Positions 32,074 to 44,792 are shown, counted from the stretch's first letter. The stretch is DNA of 64,000 nucleotides from Eucalyptus grandis (GCF_016545825.1 NC_052620.1:41850620-41914619), one strand, 5' to 3'. The notes: generated from the letters alone by a model not told the origin. Numbers and translations: made by a program.

Positions 32074-33614
32074 TGCAGGCAAGTGATAGCAGCAGGCAGC
32101 AACTAGGTTCGAGATTATATGGTTCACATAATCTGTCTTCAGAGCATGATGATAGATTGGGAGTGAAGCCAACCATTGACTTGACTTGTATAGCAGAAAG
32201 AACAGGAGTAAGGAGAACAAACCGTAAATAATTCTACATCTTCGAAGATGACTGGTTGATCTGAGTAAGAAAAGAGTTGTCTTGGTCACTTAAAAAAGGA
32301 GAGACAGAGAGAGTGGAGACTATGCCCTGACCACTTGGTGGCACATTTTCTTCTGACTTTTTTGTAGTCTGCACTTCTCTCTCCTTCTTTGGCACAACAA
32401 AGTACTAAAGGGATCAGAATCTGTATCAAATGGTTTTTGTTCTGACTGCATGGCAGAAATGACGTCATGATATCCTCGCGTTTGAGGGTGGAAAGACTTG
32501 GCACTAGATTGAGAGAACAGCAGCAGAGAGGAATGAGAAGTGCCATCAAGTTTGATACCGTTGCTGGTATTGGTGACATGAGTCTGCAACCCAAAAATGC
32601 TTGAAATCTCCATCCGCAAAAGCCATAAGACAACTTCACCTAAGACCATGTTAAAATAGGGGTAAAAAATCGACCGTAACGTAAAAGGAGACATCATGGA
32701 GTAATGGGAGTGAGCACCCACGTTCTCTATAGCCCAGCTAAATTCAGTTAGGAAAAGTTTTAGCACTAAAATGGGTATTTTGCAAAAATTATGATATTTT
32801 TAGTGTCTTTTTCCCTGGAAAGTTGACGATCCCATTGGCAAGCAAGAGACTAAGCTTGGAGAGGAGGAAGAAGGAAAGCTCAGGCCATGAGAAAAGATAA
32901 GACATTTAGCCATGATGTAGGAACTAGAGCATCATAGCAGACTAGGTTGCTCAAGCGTAACCTGACAGGAACATTGACTCATGACGCCGTCGATTTTGAA
33001 TTCAAGAAATTGATGACACGAACTTGGTAATCATGATCTTTCAGAACAAAAGTCATCGAAAGATAAAGCAGATCTTTTTCTTTGTTATAATGACCATCAC
33101 GCCCCAATAAAAAACGAAAAAGAATCAAAGAAAAGGAGAGCCCATTACCTACCACTAACAACATTCATCATTTTCATGTCGTCGATACTAATTTTTTAAT
33201 CTCTCTCATACGACCTTATCTTCTTTTGCTATCTTTCTCTTTTCTTCTCTCTTTTGTTGTGTATTTATTATATATTCACGCTCTTTAACTAAAAGGGCAC
33301 ATCCAAAACGCAATCTTTTGCCTTGGCTTTCGACTCCTAGTGTAGAACCATCTCGTTACTTGCATATAATATGTAATCTGCTTACAATGATCTTTTGAGC
33401 AATTTAAAGTTTTTTTTCGATGAAATAACAGCTTTGGGAAACAAAAGGAGGAACAAAAAAAATCTTTTTACTTTTTCCTCCTTTCATTGCTTGCATCTCC
33501 CTTGACGTTGCCTGTTAAGAACTCAAACAATTTCCCTTAGATGAAAATAATGCTAAAAATGAGTTCCGTTCAAAGGACGAAAGCATCCACTTTTTGAAAA
33601 CTAACCATTCCAAG
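32074..33614 (-). promoter_or_regulatory. Upstream region of RLP-A (duplicated)
   Basis: Non-coding and homologous to 50743-53359 upstream of RLP-B. Compared with that copy and with the remnant at 60175-60900, RLP-A lacks roughly 240 bp near 32325 (the tract from CTATGC.. to ..CACTTGGTGG), so a deletion occurred here. The open frames at 32286-32639 and 32320-32766 have no recognisable domain. Confidence 0.55.
32460..32467. promoter_or_regulatory. TGACGTCA palindrome (bZIP/TGA-type site)
   Basis: A perfect TGACGTCA lies about 390 bp upstream of the RLP-A start and is conserved in the duplicate at 52170-52177. It is the core of CRE/as-1-like sites bound by bZIP factors. Function is inferred only from the motif and its conservation. 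Confidence 0.45.
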
Positions 33615-34591
33615 TAGGGGTGTGCATGGTCTAGGTGAGCGGTTCCCAACCTAGAACCGGGAACCCCCACTAAGAACCAATCCGAAAAATTGGAATTGGG
33701 AACCGCCCGCTAGTTGCATGGATCCACTCGGGAACGGGACCACCGGTTCGGTCTGGTTCCCGGGTGAATCCATAGAACCGGTCCAACCTTTGCGCCTTCC
33801 TTTTTTGCCCTCCCCACATCTACTTATTCTAGCTCTCTTGACCATTGTAGCTTTATTCTCCTCAAGTACTAGCGTCATTGCCGCGGCGGTCGCAACCCTC
33901 GCGCCACCTTTGTCCCAACCACCACCTCCCATTCCTCCCTCGAGATTGATAATGAGGAGGACAATAGGGACGATGAGCCATTCTTAGACTTGGAGTTCGC
34001 CCTTGTCCCCGAAAATGGGGATGATGGGGGGAGGCCTGACGAGGGGGGAGAAGGAATAGGGGAGGTAGAAGCGGGACGAGCCCAACAACGAAGAGGACGA
34101 TAGTGACAATGAATGCGGAGGTGGCGACGGGGATGGCAACGACGTGGAGAGAGAGTTCAAGTTTGAGGGGGAAAAAAGAATCAACTCACTATTTTGTCGA
34201 GTTCGGATTAGGACTCGAAGAGAGATGAGTAGATCCGGAGGTGAATTAGAGAGGAAGAGGGAACTTGGGGAGATTTTAAACTAAGAAAGACGAGATGGAG
34301 TAGGAGAGTAGTGAATTGAGACAAAATGGTGATTGGAGCCCTAAATTTTAGATTTGCTAATTTTTTTTTTTTTTAATATTAAAAATTAATATATTATTAT
34401 AATATAACCGGTTGGTCCGGTGGGCGGGTGGGTAGATCCGCCCATGGAACTAGGAACCGGATCGGTACCCACTGGTTCCCATAAATTGGAACTAGGTATC
34501 GAACCGGTTCCCTTAGGAACCATCGATTCTGAGCGGTTCCGCTCCGATTTCGGGCAGTCCGGGCAAGTTCCGGTTCTTTTGCACACCCTTA
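33615..34591. mobile_element. Non-autonomous hAT element
   Basis: 977 bp with TIRs TAGGGGTGTGCA (left) and TGCACACCCTTA (right), flanked by an 8-bp duplication with one mismatch (ATTCCAAG at 33607-33614, ATTTCAAG at 34592-34599). The second copy of the segmental duplication has the empty site at about 53347. Subterminal regions are rich in GGTTCC/GAACCGG words. No transposase is recognisable. Confidence 0.8.
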
Positions 34592-34607
34592 ATTTCAAGT
34601 TTGGAAA

Positions 34608-36530
34608 TGTTGACACCTAAATTTTACAATTTTATTGTGTACAAAATTAGGAATTAGTCACTAAAAAAAAACAAAAACAAAAACAAAAACAAAAATACAA
34701 AAACAACAAAAAAAGAGAGAAAAGAAAAAATGTGGAAGGGGCCGGGCCGGATCTCGCCTTGGCCCGGCCCATGCCACCTTCTCCCTCCTCCATCTTCACC
34801 CATGAAACCCTAGTAGAGGGGAGAAGGAGCGATCGGGGGAAAAAGGTAGAGAAAAAGAGAGCAGAAAAACATGAGCGAGAATAAAGAGAGAGGGAGCTCG
34901 AGAGAGAGTTCGGCAGAGAGACCGGAGAAAAAGAAAAAACAACACAGAAAGACCGGAAAAAAAAAAGAAGAAGGAAAAACAACACAGAACATAGCTAGAG
35001 GAAGAGAGGGGGAGAGCTTGAGGGAGGAGCAACCGGAGGAGGTAGGGGAACCCAAAAACAGAATCTAGAGAGAGAAGGAACGAAGGGGAGGAGGGCGGTG
35101 GCAGTGCTGCTAAACGCTGTCCGAGCCGCTGCCCTCCAAATGTCGTCCCCTTGCAGCCCGAAGCCGCGACGCCCTCGAGCCATTGCTGCTGTGCCGTCCG
35201 ACTCCCTGTAATCGACCCCTCTATCACCGCCGTTGCGACGTCATCGCTGCTCCCGACACCGAGCCAGCCGAGACCAGAGGGAAAGGGAGGACGAACTCGG
35301 AGCCCCTTAGATCCGAAGATCCGAGGCAAGTGGATTGGCCAAAGGCCTAGATTTGGGAGTAGATCGAGCTCGCCACATCACTAGATTGGCCGCCGCCGTT
35401 GTCCAGCTCCAAATGCTGTTGAGCCACCGCCGTCACTCGCTCACTCGCTCGACGTTTCCGCCACCAACGACACCAGTTCGAACCCGTGACGCCAGCAGCC
35501 GAGCCCATCAACGAGCCTCCTCGCCACGCGACCTACAACACCTGCCAATGCTGCTGCCCGTCGCCATTGCTGTCACCCATTGTTGTTCCGCCACCGTGCC
35601 GTCACCTGCTGGAACCCAATGCCAGAAGCCACCACACCCGAGCGTTGCCCGCCTCTGCCCGCGATGACTTGATGCTTCCGCTTGCCTCCAACGCAACCGC
35701 TGCCCATCCTTGCATACCCTAATGTCGTCAATGCCCCCCGTTGCCGCCACTTGCTGTGTCGCCACCGTCGTCAAGCCCATCACCGCCGTTGTTAGCGCCA
35801 CCAAGAAACCCTAGGATTTCGGCCAAGAACCGGGTCGGGTGCGAATCTCAATCGGGTAGGGTTTTTTGTCCGCATGGGCCTGTCATGGTGGGCCATCTAA
35901 TTTTGGGCTTGGGCTAGTTTAGTATGGGTTTGTGAGCCTGCTTTGTTTTAAAAAGAGGGGAGAGGGGAATTCTTAGGCTAGGCCCAAGCTTAGGGCCCAC
36001 TTGGGCCTGCTGGATTGAACACCGGACCCGAGAAAATCCAAAAATATAAAAATATAATTTTTTTTAAAATTAATTATTTTTTAAAAAAATTTTAAAAAAT
36101 TTTAAAAAAAAATTAAAAATTTCGAAAATTCAAAAATGATAGGATTTGGTTAGGAATTGCTACGTTTTGCATTCTTAGTGTAATTAGGCATTTACTTGCT
36201 CATATTTTGATTATGTTGTATGTTTAATTTGCATATCTAGTTATGTTTAATTGCATGTGTTTAATTTTATTACAATTATGATCTTGGTAGTTATGATTGT
36301 TATTTTAATGATTGCGCACCCACGTGATCACCTCACATGTTAGTGGATAAGCATAAAATCAATTCAAACTGCATGTCAAAAATCATTTCATTAAAATGAA
36401 CAAGATTAGGTACCGAAAGGGCACTAATTGGTCAATTAGTGTAATTAAGTCCCCGACCCTAGATTCTCTGGTTGCGTAGGAAGTGAGGTTCACTCCCATG
36501 CCTCACTTGGTTTCTAGCTGACCTCAATAG
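34608..36530 (+). mobile_element. Probable long LTR of a Ty3/gypsy (Tat-type?) element
   Basis: It starts TGTTGACACC exactly where homology with the second copy of the duplication stops (after TTTGGAAAT). It contains an (A)nC-rich tract, a GC-rich region (about 34740-35830) with misleading proline/serine/alanine-rich frames, then AT-rich DNA. Near 36534 is GTGGCGACTC, like the tRNA-Arg-type primer site of Tat/Ogre elements, which would put the LTR end near 36530. No gag-pol follows, so it is a solo or broken LTR. The right boundary is uncertain. Confidence 0.45.
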
Positions 36531-37317
36531 GCTAGTGGCGACTCATTTTGTGCAAAATTTCTAAAAATATCCAAATGTCACGAGGGGTATGGGCTTGGGA
36601 GAGCCCGCGCCTAATCATGGGCCTTAGGCCTGTCCTTTAGGCAATACCCCTAAACCTGTTCCCTCTCCTTGAGGGTAGGTCGTGACTTGGCGAAATATGG
36701 AGACTTGGTTTTAAATAGAGGACTTATGCCAAAATTAATCTTGTTCAAAAATATTTTTGTTTGACAATTAGGATTCAGTATGCCCCTAACGTGTTAGGTG
36801 TTAAAATTTTTTAACTGGGAGTTATAAGGGGAGGAGTGATTGTTAGCCCTTTGTCATGCAGGTGTGGAGTTGGGAATGGATGTTTATGTTTTGAATTTAT
36901 GAAGTGTTGCTTGCCTATAAATTGTCATGCTTGCGTTTCTTACATTGCACTACACCATGGCACACACTACCTGCCGCCGGACCTGGGCCGCATAGGATCA
37001 CTTAGGATAGTGTTGAGGTGGATGCCACTCCGACTACAAGCATGTAGTGCGAGTCGCCCATCTCAATCCCGAATTTTTTTTCTTGATGTTAGAGGTCCCC
37101 ACCCTAGTCTGCGAGCATGCGACATTTATATTCTTTGATGAAGCCGGAGTCATGGGTAACATGACCTAGCCGTGAGCTTGCTAGTTCGGTCCGGTAATCC
37201 TATGGCTCCATTTTGAGCCGGATTAGAAATCGAACCACATCCCATGTGCATGTCTATGTAGTAAAAAGAAAAGAGAGACAAAGGTCGGCACCTATTGTAA
37301 GTATCATTTTCCTTTGT
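36531..37317. other. Non-coding retroelement-like spacer
   Basis: No gene recognised. It likely continues the broken gypsy-type element to its left and ends where copia LTR sequence begins. Confidence 0.35.
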
Positions 37318-40300
37318 ATTTGCCGCAGGTTCTCTAATCAGCTTTGTGACATGGTATCAGAGCAGATTTGACTACTTGATTCCTTGATCCTATTGTTGGT
37401 TTGAGAGTCCCCTAATAACCCTATTCCTTCTCTTGTGCGCAGCCACCTAAAGCTACAATTTTTATCCTTTTTTCTCTCCAAATCTTGATACATATAAGAC
37501 CATAAGATATCAAATTTATTAGGTTCGGTTTGTGACCATGGGTTACAACATGTACTAGTTAGCGGATTCAAGAATCAAAGTACTTCATTGATTATGGTTG
37601 ATTGGTCTTGCTAAATTTCTGTCGAAAATATAATTATTTGAATTGAGATTTCTCGTCAGAATTTTCTTTTATACAACAGCCTATATTTATGATATTTCAT
37701 CATCCCTTTGGTTAATTGATGGAGCCAATTACATCTGATTATACGTTGGTATTGCTGTTCAAATTCTTGCACTAAAGTTTCGACCTTCTTGATCAGTGGT
37801 AGATATATTTATAGTGAGATTATCATTATGAGTAACACTAAGTATTAATGCCAAAGGGAAACTCAATTATCTTACTACAGAACCCCATGCTGAAAACTTT
37901 AAAGGCTATAGTAATTGGATGAGAGAGAATGATACACTTTTGGTGTGGTTATGGAATAGTATTGAACCATCCATCACTGCTAATATTATGTTCCACACAA
38001 TTGCCAATGGAGTGTGGGATGATTTTATGGAGAGTTACTCACAAGACAATAATATGTTGAGAATCCATAAACTATATGAGAAGATCTTTAATTTTAAACA
38101 AGGGAACAAGTCTTTTGGAAAGTATTATAGTGCTTTGAAAGGTATGTGGGAAGAACTCAATCTTATCAGCCCATCACCACTGATCTTGAGAGACTTAAGA
38201 CATAATAGCTGAATTTTAAGTGGTCAAGTTTTTATCTAGCTTGAATGCTAACTTGTAGCTTGTGAAGAGTCAACTTCTTGCTTCTTGCAGAGAGAGAGTT
38301 CCTTCTATGAATGGAGCATTTTGTCAAATTCAGCCCATTATCCCTTCGTCTTCTACATGATCTAAAGATAATTCAGCATATGTGACTAGTAGTGGTAGTC
38401 GGGTCATGGTGGATTTTCTAATAGAGGTCGTGGTTTAGGGGGAGGTCGTAGCCGTGGTGGTGGACGTAGTGGACAAAGTTCTAATTGAGATAGCTGTCAG
38501 TGCATGTACTGTAGCAAATTTGGTTATATTATTTGCACTTGTCGCGCCAAGCATGGCAAGCCTGAGTGAGCTCAATGATTAGTTATTGCAAATGCTGTTG
38601 TGTCCGAAGGGAGTGCTAGAAATGTGTCTTACAATGACATGAACCCATCTATCCCAATTGGGGGTAGTTCTTCCGAGTTTACGACTTGGGATGATATGGC
38701 TGCATAACTCATTAAGCGTGTCCAACAAGTAGAGGTTTCCAATTTCTCATCCACTGCTAGTCTTGTACAAACAAGTAATATGGCTTTTTTTTGTACTTTG
38801 TCCCCTAGCACCTCTTGGGTCATTAAACTTGGGAGCTTCTAGTCATATGAGGGGAATGAGAACTATTTTCTTCCCACTTTAACTCTAGTCCTTCATTAGA
38901 AGTTATTTTACCTAATGGTTCCTCTACTCAAGTGGTTGGATCAAGGACTGTTTCCCTTACACATTCATTATCTTTGTCCTCTATTCTACATGTTTCCCAA
39001 CTTCCTTTGAATTTGTTATCTGTTAGTAAGTTAACTATAGCTCTTGGTTGTTTAGTTACATTTTACCCATCAAATCGCATTTTTCAAGACCTTGAAACAA
39101 AGAAGATGATTGGTGGAGGACATAAATGCGATAGACTATGCTTATCTAAATGGTGTCTCCACAATGGCCTAACTGCTAGTTCTATTATTCCCCTATTATG
39201 GCATTCCTATTTAGGACATTTATCTTTATTTAAGTTACAATAAATAATTTATGAGTGTAAATCAATTTCTACTCTTGAGTGTGAGGCTTGTGAACTTGGG
39301 AAACATCATCGTAGTATTTTTCCTAGTCGTAGTGATTCTCGTGCATCTACCTCACTTGAACTTGTTCATTCGGATGTTTGGAGAAGTTCCTGCATTGCTA
39401 GTAGAAATGGTTTTAAGTACTTTGTTACTTTTGTGGATGATTGTTCTAGTCTAATATGGCTCTATATGCTTCATGATAGTTTTGAATTTTTACATCTTTT
39501 TCAATTATTTCATTGTGAGGTTACTAATCAGTTTAATACATCCCTTTAAATTTTGCGCATAGATAATGCTCTAGAATATACATAGAAATCAATTTCTTTG
39601 TTTTGTTATAATCTTGGCATTATACATCAAACAAGTTGTACTTATACCCTTCAACAAAATGGTGTGGTCGAGAGAAAGAACCGTCACCTTCTAGAAATTG
39701 CTCATTCACTTTTATTTTACATGCATGTTCCAAAATCATTTTGGAGTGATACTATCCTTACTACATGTTATCTCATAAATTGTATGCCTTCTATTGTCCT
39801 CAATCATCAGTCACCAATTAGTGTTGTATATCTTGACAAGTCGTTATTCCCTCTTACCTTGCACATCTTTGGGTGTGTCGTTTTTGTCCATAACGTACGT
39901 TCCAATGCTAACAAGCTATCTCCTCGTGCCACTAAATGTGTTTTTCTCGAGTATTCACGTACTCAAAAAGGATATCCGTGTTATGATCCTATAACTTGTA
40001 TCCAATATATTAGTGCTAATGTTACTTTTTTTAGGGACACACCATACTATTCTACTGAGGGTAAAGAGTTTTCAACTGACATTATAGCCGATCCTTCTAT
40101 CCCACAACTTATCCCCTTAGATTCTCCAGTACCCCGTCCTTTGCTGGTGTATTAGCAGCGAAGGCAGTCTATGGCATCGCCAATCTCTAGCTTTTACATG
40201 CGCTCCATTCAATCTTCTTCCTTATCTCTTGGTCCGGACAATCTTCTGCTTGCCCTTCGCAAATGGATTCGTTCTTGTACATAAAAATCCTATTTGGCTT

Positions 40301-42221
40301 ACCCTATCAAACGTCGTGTCTCTCTCACATCTTCCTTCTCTATTGCATTATTTTGCTCTATCATTACAAACTCACACAATTCCTACTTCTACCATTGAAG
40401 CCTTGTCTCACATTGAGTGGAAGAAAGCTATGGATGTGGAAATGGAAGCTCTAGTGTCCTGCCAAACATGTTCATTGGTTGATCTTCCTCTTGGGAAAGA
40501 TGTGGCGAAATGTCGTTGGGTGTACACTATCAAATACAATTCAGATGGCTCAGTTGAGGGCCCTAAATCTCGGCTCATTACTAAAGGTTTTACTCAAACT
40601 TATGGAGTAGATTATTTTGAGACTTCTTCCCCTGTAGCATGTCTCGATTATGTTCGTGTTATTATTTATCTTGTTGTGAATTTAGATTGTCCATTATATC
40701 AATTGGATGTCAAGAATGCTTTTCTTTATGGTGATTTGTCTGAAGAAGTATATATAGAGCAACCTCCTAAGTATGTTGCTCGGAGGGAGAATCATAGTAA
40801 AGTATGCTAGCTACATAAGGCCGTTTATGAGTTGAAAGTCTCCAAGGGCATAATTTGAGAAATTTAGTTTAGTGATTTCCAGGTGTGGTTTCCATCAATG
40901 TTATTCTAATCATTCTGTTTTTGTTCGCAAGAAGGAATTGGGGGTGGTCATTTTTGTTGTATACGTGGATGATATAATTGTCTCTGGTAGTGATGTGACT
41001 AGCAATTCTGAGGTTAAGTCTTTTCTTCAGTAGCAATTTCAAATTAAAGACTTAGGAGCTGTTCAATATTTTCTAGGTATTGAAGTTTTATGAAGTAAAA
41101 AAGGTATTAATTTATCTCAATGAAAGTATGTTCTTGATCTTTGATTTGAGACTAGTACATTAGCTTCCAAGCCAGTTGATACTCTTGTAGATTCAAATCA
41201 AAAGTTTGGAGTTGATTGTGGAGATGATATTGAAAATAAACATTAACATTGACATCTAGTTAGGAAACTAATTTATCTTACTGTTACATGTCCCGATATT
41301 TCTTTTGTTGTTGGTATGGTGAGTCAGTTTATGGAGTCATCTAAGAAGGCTTATTAGGATGCAATTTGTCGCATTCTTCGATATCTTAAAAGTTCTCATG
41401 GTAAGGGATTAATTTATAAACCTAACAATTCTTCCACTTTAGTTGGCTATTTTGATGCCGATTGGGTTAGGTCAACATGTGATCAACAGACTACGATTGG
41501 GTATTGCACCTTTATTGGTAGTAATTTGGTTACTTGGAGAATCAAGAAACAGACTATCATTACCAAGTCTAGTGCAGAGGTTGAATATTGTGCTATGGCA
41601 CATACTGTGGCTAAATTGTTGTGATTGAAATCTCTTCTTTAGGAGCTTGATTTTTATTAATCAATCAATTGATATGATGTGTGATAATCAATCAGCTATC
41701 TATATTGCTAGAATCCTATTTTTTTTAATAGTGAACCAAGCATATAAAAGTTGATTGTTACTTTGTTCGTGATGCTGTGAAGCATAAGAAGTTGACCATC
41801 ACTTTGTTCATGATGCTGGGAAGCATAAGTTGGTTGCTACTCCTTACGTTGCCTCTAGTGATTAGTTTGTTGATATGTTCACCTAAGTGTTGTTTCGTCC
41901 TGCCTTTGTTGCTGGTTGTTCCAAGCTGGGCATGGATGACCATATGCTCCAGCTTGAGAGAGAGTGACACATTACTTTAATTGAGTTATTTTTATTTTCT
42001 GGGTTTTATTCCTTTTTACTTAAATAAGGGTGTTATGGTCATATACAATTTATATTTAATATAAACACAATGGGCGTAAAGCTTCTGTTACATAGAAAAA
42101 AACCTAGAGCCCCTCTTTGGTTTTTACGTTCTCCTTCTTTCTTCTTCTCCTCTCTACTTTTTCTCTCTGTCTTTTATCTCTCTTGCTACTTGCCGTGGGT
42201 TCTCTAATCAAATTTGTGACA
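37318..42221 (+). mobile_element. Degenerate Ty1/copia retrotransposon, 5' LTR truncated
   Basis: Only the last ~34 bp of the 5' LTR remain, followed by the primer binding site TGGTATCAGAGC (37352-37363). In order: gag (about 37855-38215, DTLLVWLWNSIEPS..), a CCHC knuckle (about 38490), protease (LGASSHM, about 38826), GAG-pre-integrase (LWHSYLGHLS), integrase (about 39330-40060, with QQNGVVERKNRHLLE), reverse transcriptase (from about 40390; YVDDII at about 40960), RNase H (about 41445-41720), a GA-rich polypurine tract and the 3' LTR 41965-42221 (257 bp). Stops and frameshifts in every domain make it non-functional. A relative of the same family lies at 53892-55700. Confidence 0.85.
41965..42221 (+). 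repeat. 3' LTR of the copia element
   Basis: It starts TGACACATTACTTT after a GAGAGAGAG polypurine tract and ends TTTGTGACA. It aligns along its whole length with the LTR at 53892-54156, which is followed by a primer binding site. Confidence 0.8.
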
Positions 42222-42721
42222 GTGACCATCAGATGAGCTCTCATTACTTGAGCATCTTGACCGAAAATGGCAGGACTCGATCTTGTTTCAAAAGCATATA
42301 AAATTTAGTGCACACTCTATTTTAGTCCAAGATATATCGACCAATTAAGTGCAGGCATCAAGTTGAGAATCCTTTTTAGTCGATTATGCATGTCAAACAC
42401 TGTTCAAGTAATTTTAGATGCGAGTCAAAGATATGATGAGAGAATTAAAACCGAGTCAAAAGATGGTCATTTCCATCCTTCCCGGATAATTACTTGTCTA
42501 TTTCTGTCTGCCTTTTCTTTCCCCCATTTTAACATGGTCCGAAGGCATGGTGGCCTTCGGATGCTGCTGTTGTGCTTAACTACTGCCTCCAGGGGCTGTT
42601 CCATCTGGCAAGGAAGGTCAGGGAAGTGAACAGGAAGATCTACGTGTCCCCGTACTTTAGGTCTAAGGATGCTCTTGTAGTACTCCATGCTGGAGGATGA
42701 GCACATAAACATATATAGCTG
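42222..42721. other. Spacer with a short orphan coding-like fragment
   Basis: Mostly featureless. At 42533-42700 the + strand has a 55-codon frame ending in TGA (from [18 protein letters not shown] to [12 protein letters not shown]). It has the amino-acid make-up of a real exon end, but I do not recognise the family and there is no start or upstream exon. It may be a fragment captured or left by rearrangement. Confidence 0.4.
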
Positions 42722-42736
42722 GAAAGAGTGGATGTT

Positions 42737-42956
42737 TTTTTTTTTTTTTTTTTGGTAAAATGTAAGAAATATAATAAGAAAATGCCAAATGTACAAAAGA
42801 TCGCGTCACCAGAAACTTACACTCCAAATGCAGGAACAAAAGGAGTGGAAGGGTGACGAGATGTAAAAGCCACAAATTGCGGCACACACACTACAACACC
42901 AAGACCAAAAAGAAGCACGGCATGGTCAACTGGCTACCAAACACGCCACAGGCGAG
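42737..42956 (-). mobile_element. 5'-truncated LINE-like retroposon
   Basis: Flanked by a perfect 15-bp target duplication (GAAAGAGTGGATGTT at 42722-42736 and 42957-42971). Read on the minus strand it ends in TTTCTTACATTTTACC plus oligo-A. The A tail, long target duplication and tail shared with the element at 26061 indicate target-primed reverse transcription. There is no coding capacity. Confidence 0.75.
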
Positions 42957-42971
42957 GAAAGAGTGGATGTT

Positions 42972-43830
42972 CATCTGAGTAAACAACTAGAACTTAGGGG
43001 TTTTAACCAGGACACATGTATTCAGAAGAAGTTAGTTGATACTTACAGATTAAGCATTCAACATGAGCCAAACGTAACTGTTAAGATGAAACCTGCCGCT
43101 GCTCCAATCCCAAAGGGCAGCCGCAAATATGTGATTTCATCAGTTGAGTTGAAGACTCGATAGATGGAAGTTCTAATTGGCTGGAGCCATAGTGTGGTTT
43201 GATGCAAAGACCGATGCTTCCTTCAAAGCTCAAATTTGGAAAAGTCGAAAACTGACCTTCTGGAGTAAGAGACATTGAAACTCGACAAGAAATTCAACCG
43301 AGTCAAGGAGTAAGGTATATATCCTGACAATCTGTTACGAGACAAGTTCAGTTTTTCCAACTTTCCATCACTGATGTACTGTCTAGAATAGTGCCCAGCA
43401 CGTTAATGTATGCAAAGTTAAATACTCGAAGGCTTTCAAGGATGCCAAAGCTTGGCCAAGTCGGTCCAGTCAGCTTGTTGTAACTCAAATCCAACGTCGA
43501 TGGGAAATCTGGTATATGTTTGTACTTCAAGGAATTTCAGCTTAGCGTCTTATGAAACAGTTGAAAGGCAGTCTCTTGAAGAGAGGTGTGGTCTCTCTAA
43601 TTTGGTAAATCAGTGAAGCTTTTTTGCATATCCCCACTGAATAAATTATTTGACCAATCCAGATAAAAGGCAAACTGGAAATCGCCTACACAGACAAAAG
43701 AACCGACCCGAAGAGCAATGCCAAATTTTTTGCATCCTCTTAACCTTGCTGGTATGGAACCTCTTAATTGACTATTAGAAGCAACAAAAATCTTGAGGCT
43801 TGTGAGCTTTGGATCGATAGATTCAGGCAG
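42972..43830 (-). pseudogene. Third PSKR-like RLP, degenerate 3' remnant
   Basis: On the minus strand, pieces match the C-terminal half of RLP-A/B in order: late LRR and island-proximal motifs (DFPSTLDLSYNKLTGPTWPSFG), C-cap (EGQFSTFPNLSFEGSIGLC) and the start of the membrane segment (PFGIGAAAGFILTV). Frameshifts and stops separate them and the N-terminal half is absent. The left part of the gene is cut at 43830, where the second copy of the segmental duplication begins abruptly. Confidence 0.75.
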
Positions 43831-44747
43831 TTCTGGGAATATGACTCACTACTCTCTACCCATACTTCACTCCACAGCATCTTCCATAACTTACTTAGGA
43901 CGTGAGTCTCGCAATCACATATAATTTCAGAGCAAAACTATTAAGCCATACTACGCAGAAGATTTGGCTACACAGGTAAACAACCGCAATGCATTAACTC
44001 CTCTAAACCAACCAGACAACCGACCCATTCAAGACAGGACAAAGGAGACAGCCAGTGAACGCACATGAATGCTTAGACAACAAGGGACTACTGCGACGAC
44101 TTCCTCCACAACCATCGGAAAACATCCGTGTTGCCCTCCCAATCGCTACAAAGTTGATTACAATTTTCTCAACCGCGTTTCAGAATACCATGCCACTTAG
44201 GGCAACGCAAAGGATCCAACCATCGAATTAGGGAGTGGATAAGAAAGTGGGTAAAGCCACGTACGTGAGCCCAAACAGCCGCGTCATCGAAGTCGTTCAA
44301 GTACTAACTAGGCTGGGAGGAGACGAGGCGGGCGAGAGGAGGATCGTAATCCACGAGCTCTGCGAATCTGCAAAATAAATTGAAAGAAACCGAGGGATTC
44401 AAGAAGAAAATCTTGGACTTGGACAGTCGTACATCATCATCATCATCATCATCATCATCGAATCGAAGGAAGATTACTCGATGTAGAGAGGGTAGTGGAG
44501 ATTGGGGTCGGAAGAGAGAGCGATGGAGCGGAGCTGGTCCGAGTAGAAGCGGATCAGGAATGCCGCCATCGATTTCACGTGAGGGCTAGGGTTCTCCGCC
44601 ATTGGCGTCGGCTCCATGGATGACTGTAGAGACATGGCGAGTGCAGAGAGAGAGAGAGAGAAAATGTTGAAGCGAATTCGAAGGAAGACGAAGGCAGCTT
44701 TTGGGCGGGAAATCGTGAAAGATCTTTTCTTCTCCCTCTGGAGATCG

Positions 44748-44760
<13 letters not shown>
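43831..44760 (-). pseudogene. Duplicated MCM9 5' end (promoter, exons 1-2)
   Basis: Homologous to 27401-28310. Exon 1 (44617-44478, 140 nt) and exon 2 (44367-44265, 103 nt) keep their lengths and splice sites. Exon 2 carries a Gln-to-stop change (TAG at 44306-44304, where MCM9 has CAG), and no further exons exist because the duplication ends at 43831. The promoter E2F site is retained at 44705-44712. This cannot make a helicase but could still be transcribed as a short RNA. Confidence 0.85.

Positions 44761-44788
<28 letters not shown>
44754..44788. repeat. (CT)n microsatellite
   Basis: An uninterrupted CT repeat in the duplicated MCM9 promoter. The original copy at about 28295-28310 has no such run, so it expanded after duplication. 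Confidence 0.9.

Positions 44789-44789
<1 letters not shown>

Positions 44790-44792
<3 letters not shown>

Noticed and set aside
32074..32289. In-frame N-terminal extension of RLP-A from 32289
   Set aside because: It adds 72 residues before a good signal peptide, and RLP-B shares only part of it because the copia insertion replaces the rest; the internal Met is the likely start.
34647..35804. Pro/Ser/Ala-rich frames on both strands
   Set aside because: They sit in the GC-rich part of a probable long LTR; no start context, domain or codon pattern supports a gene.
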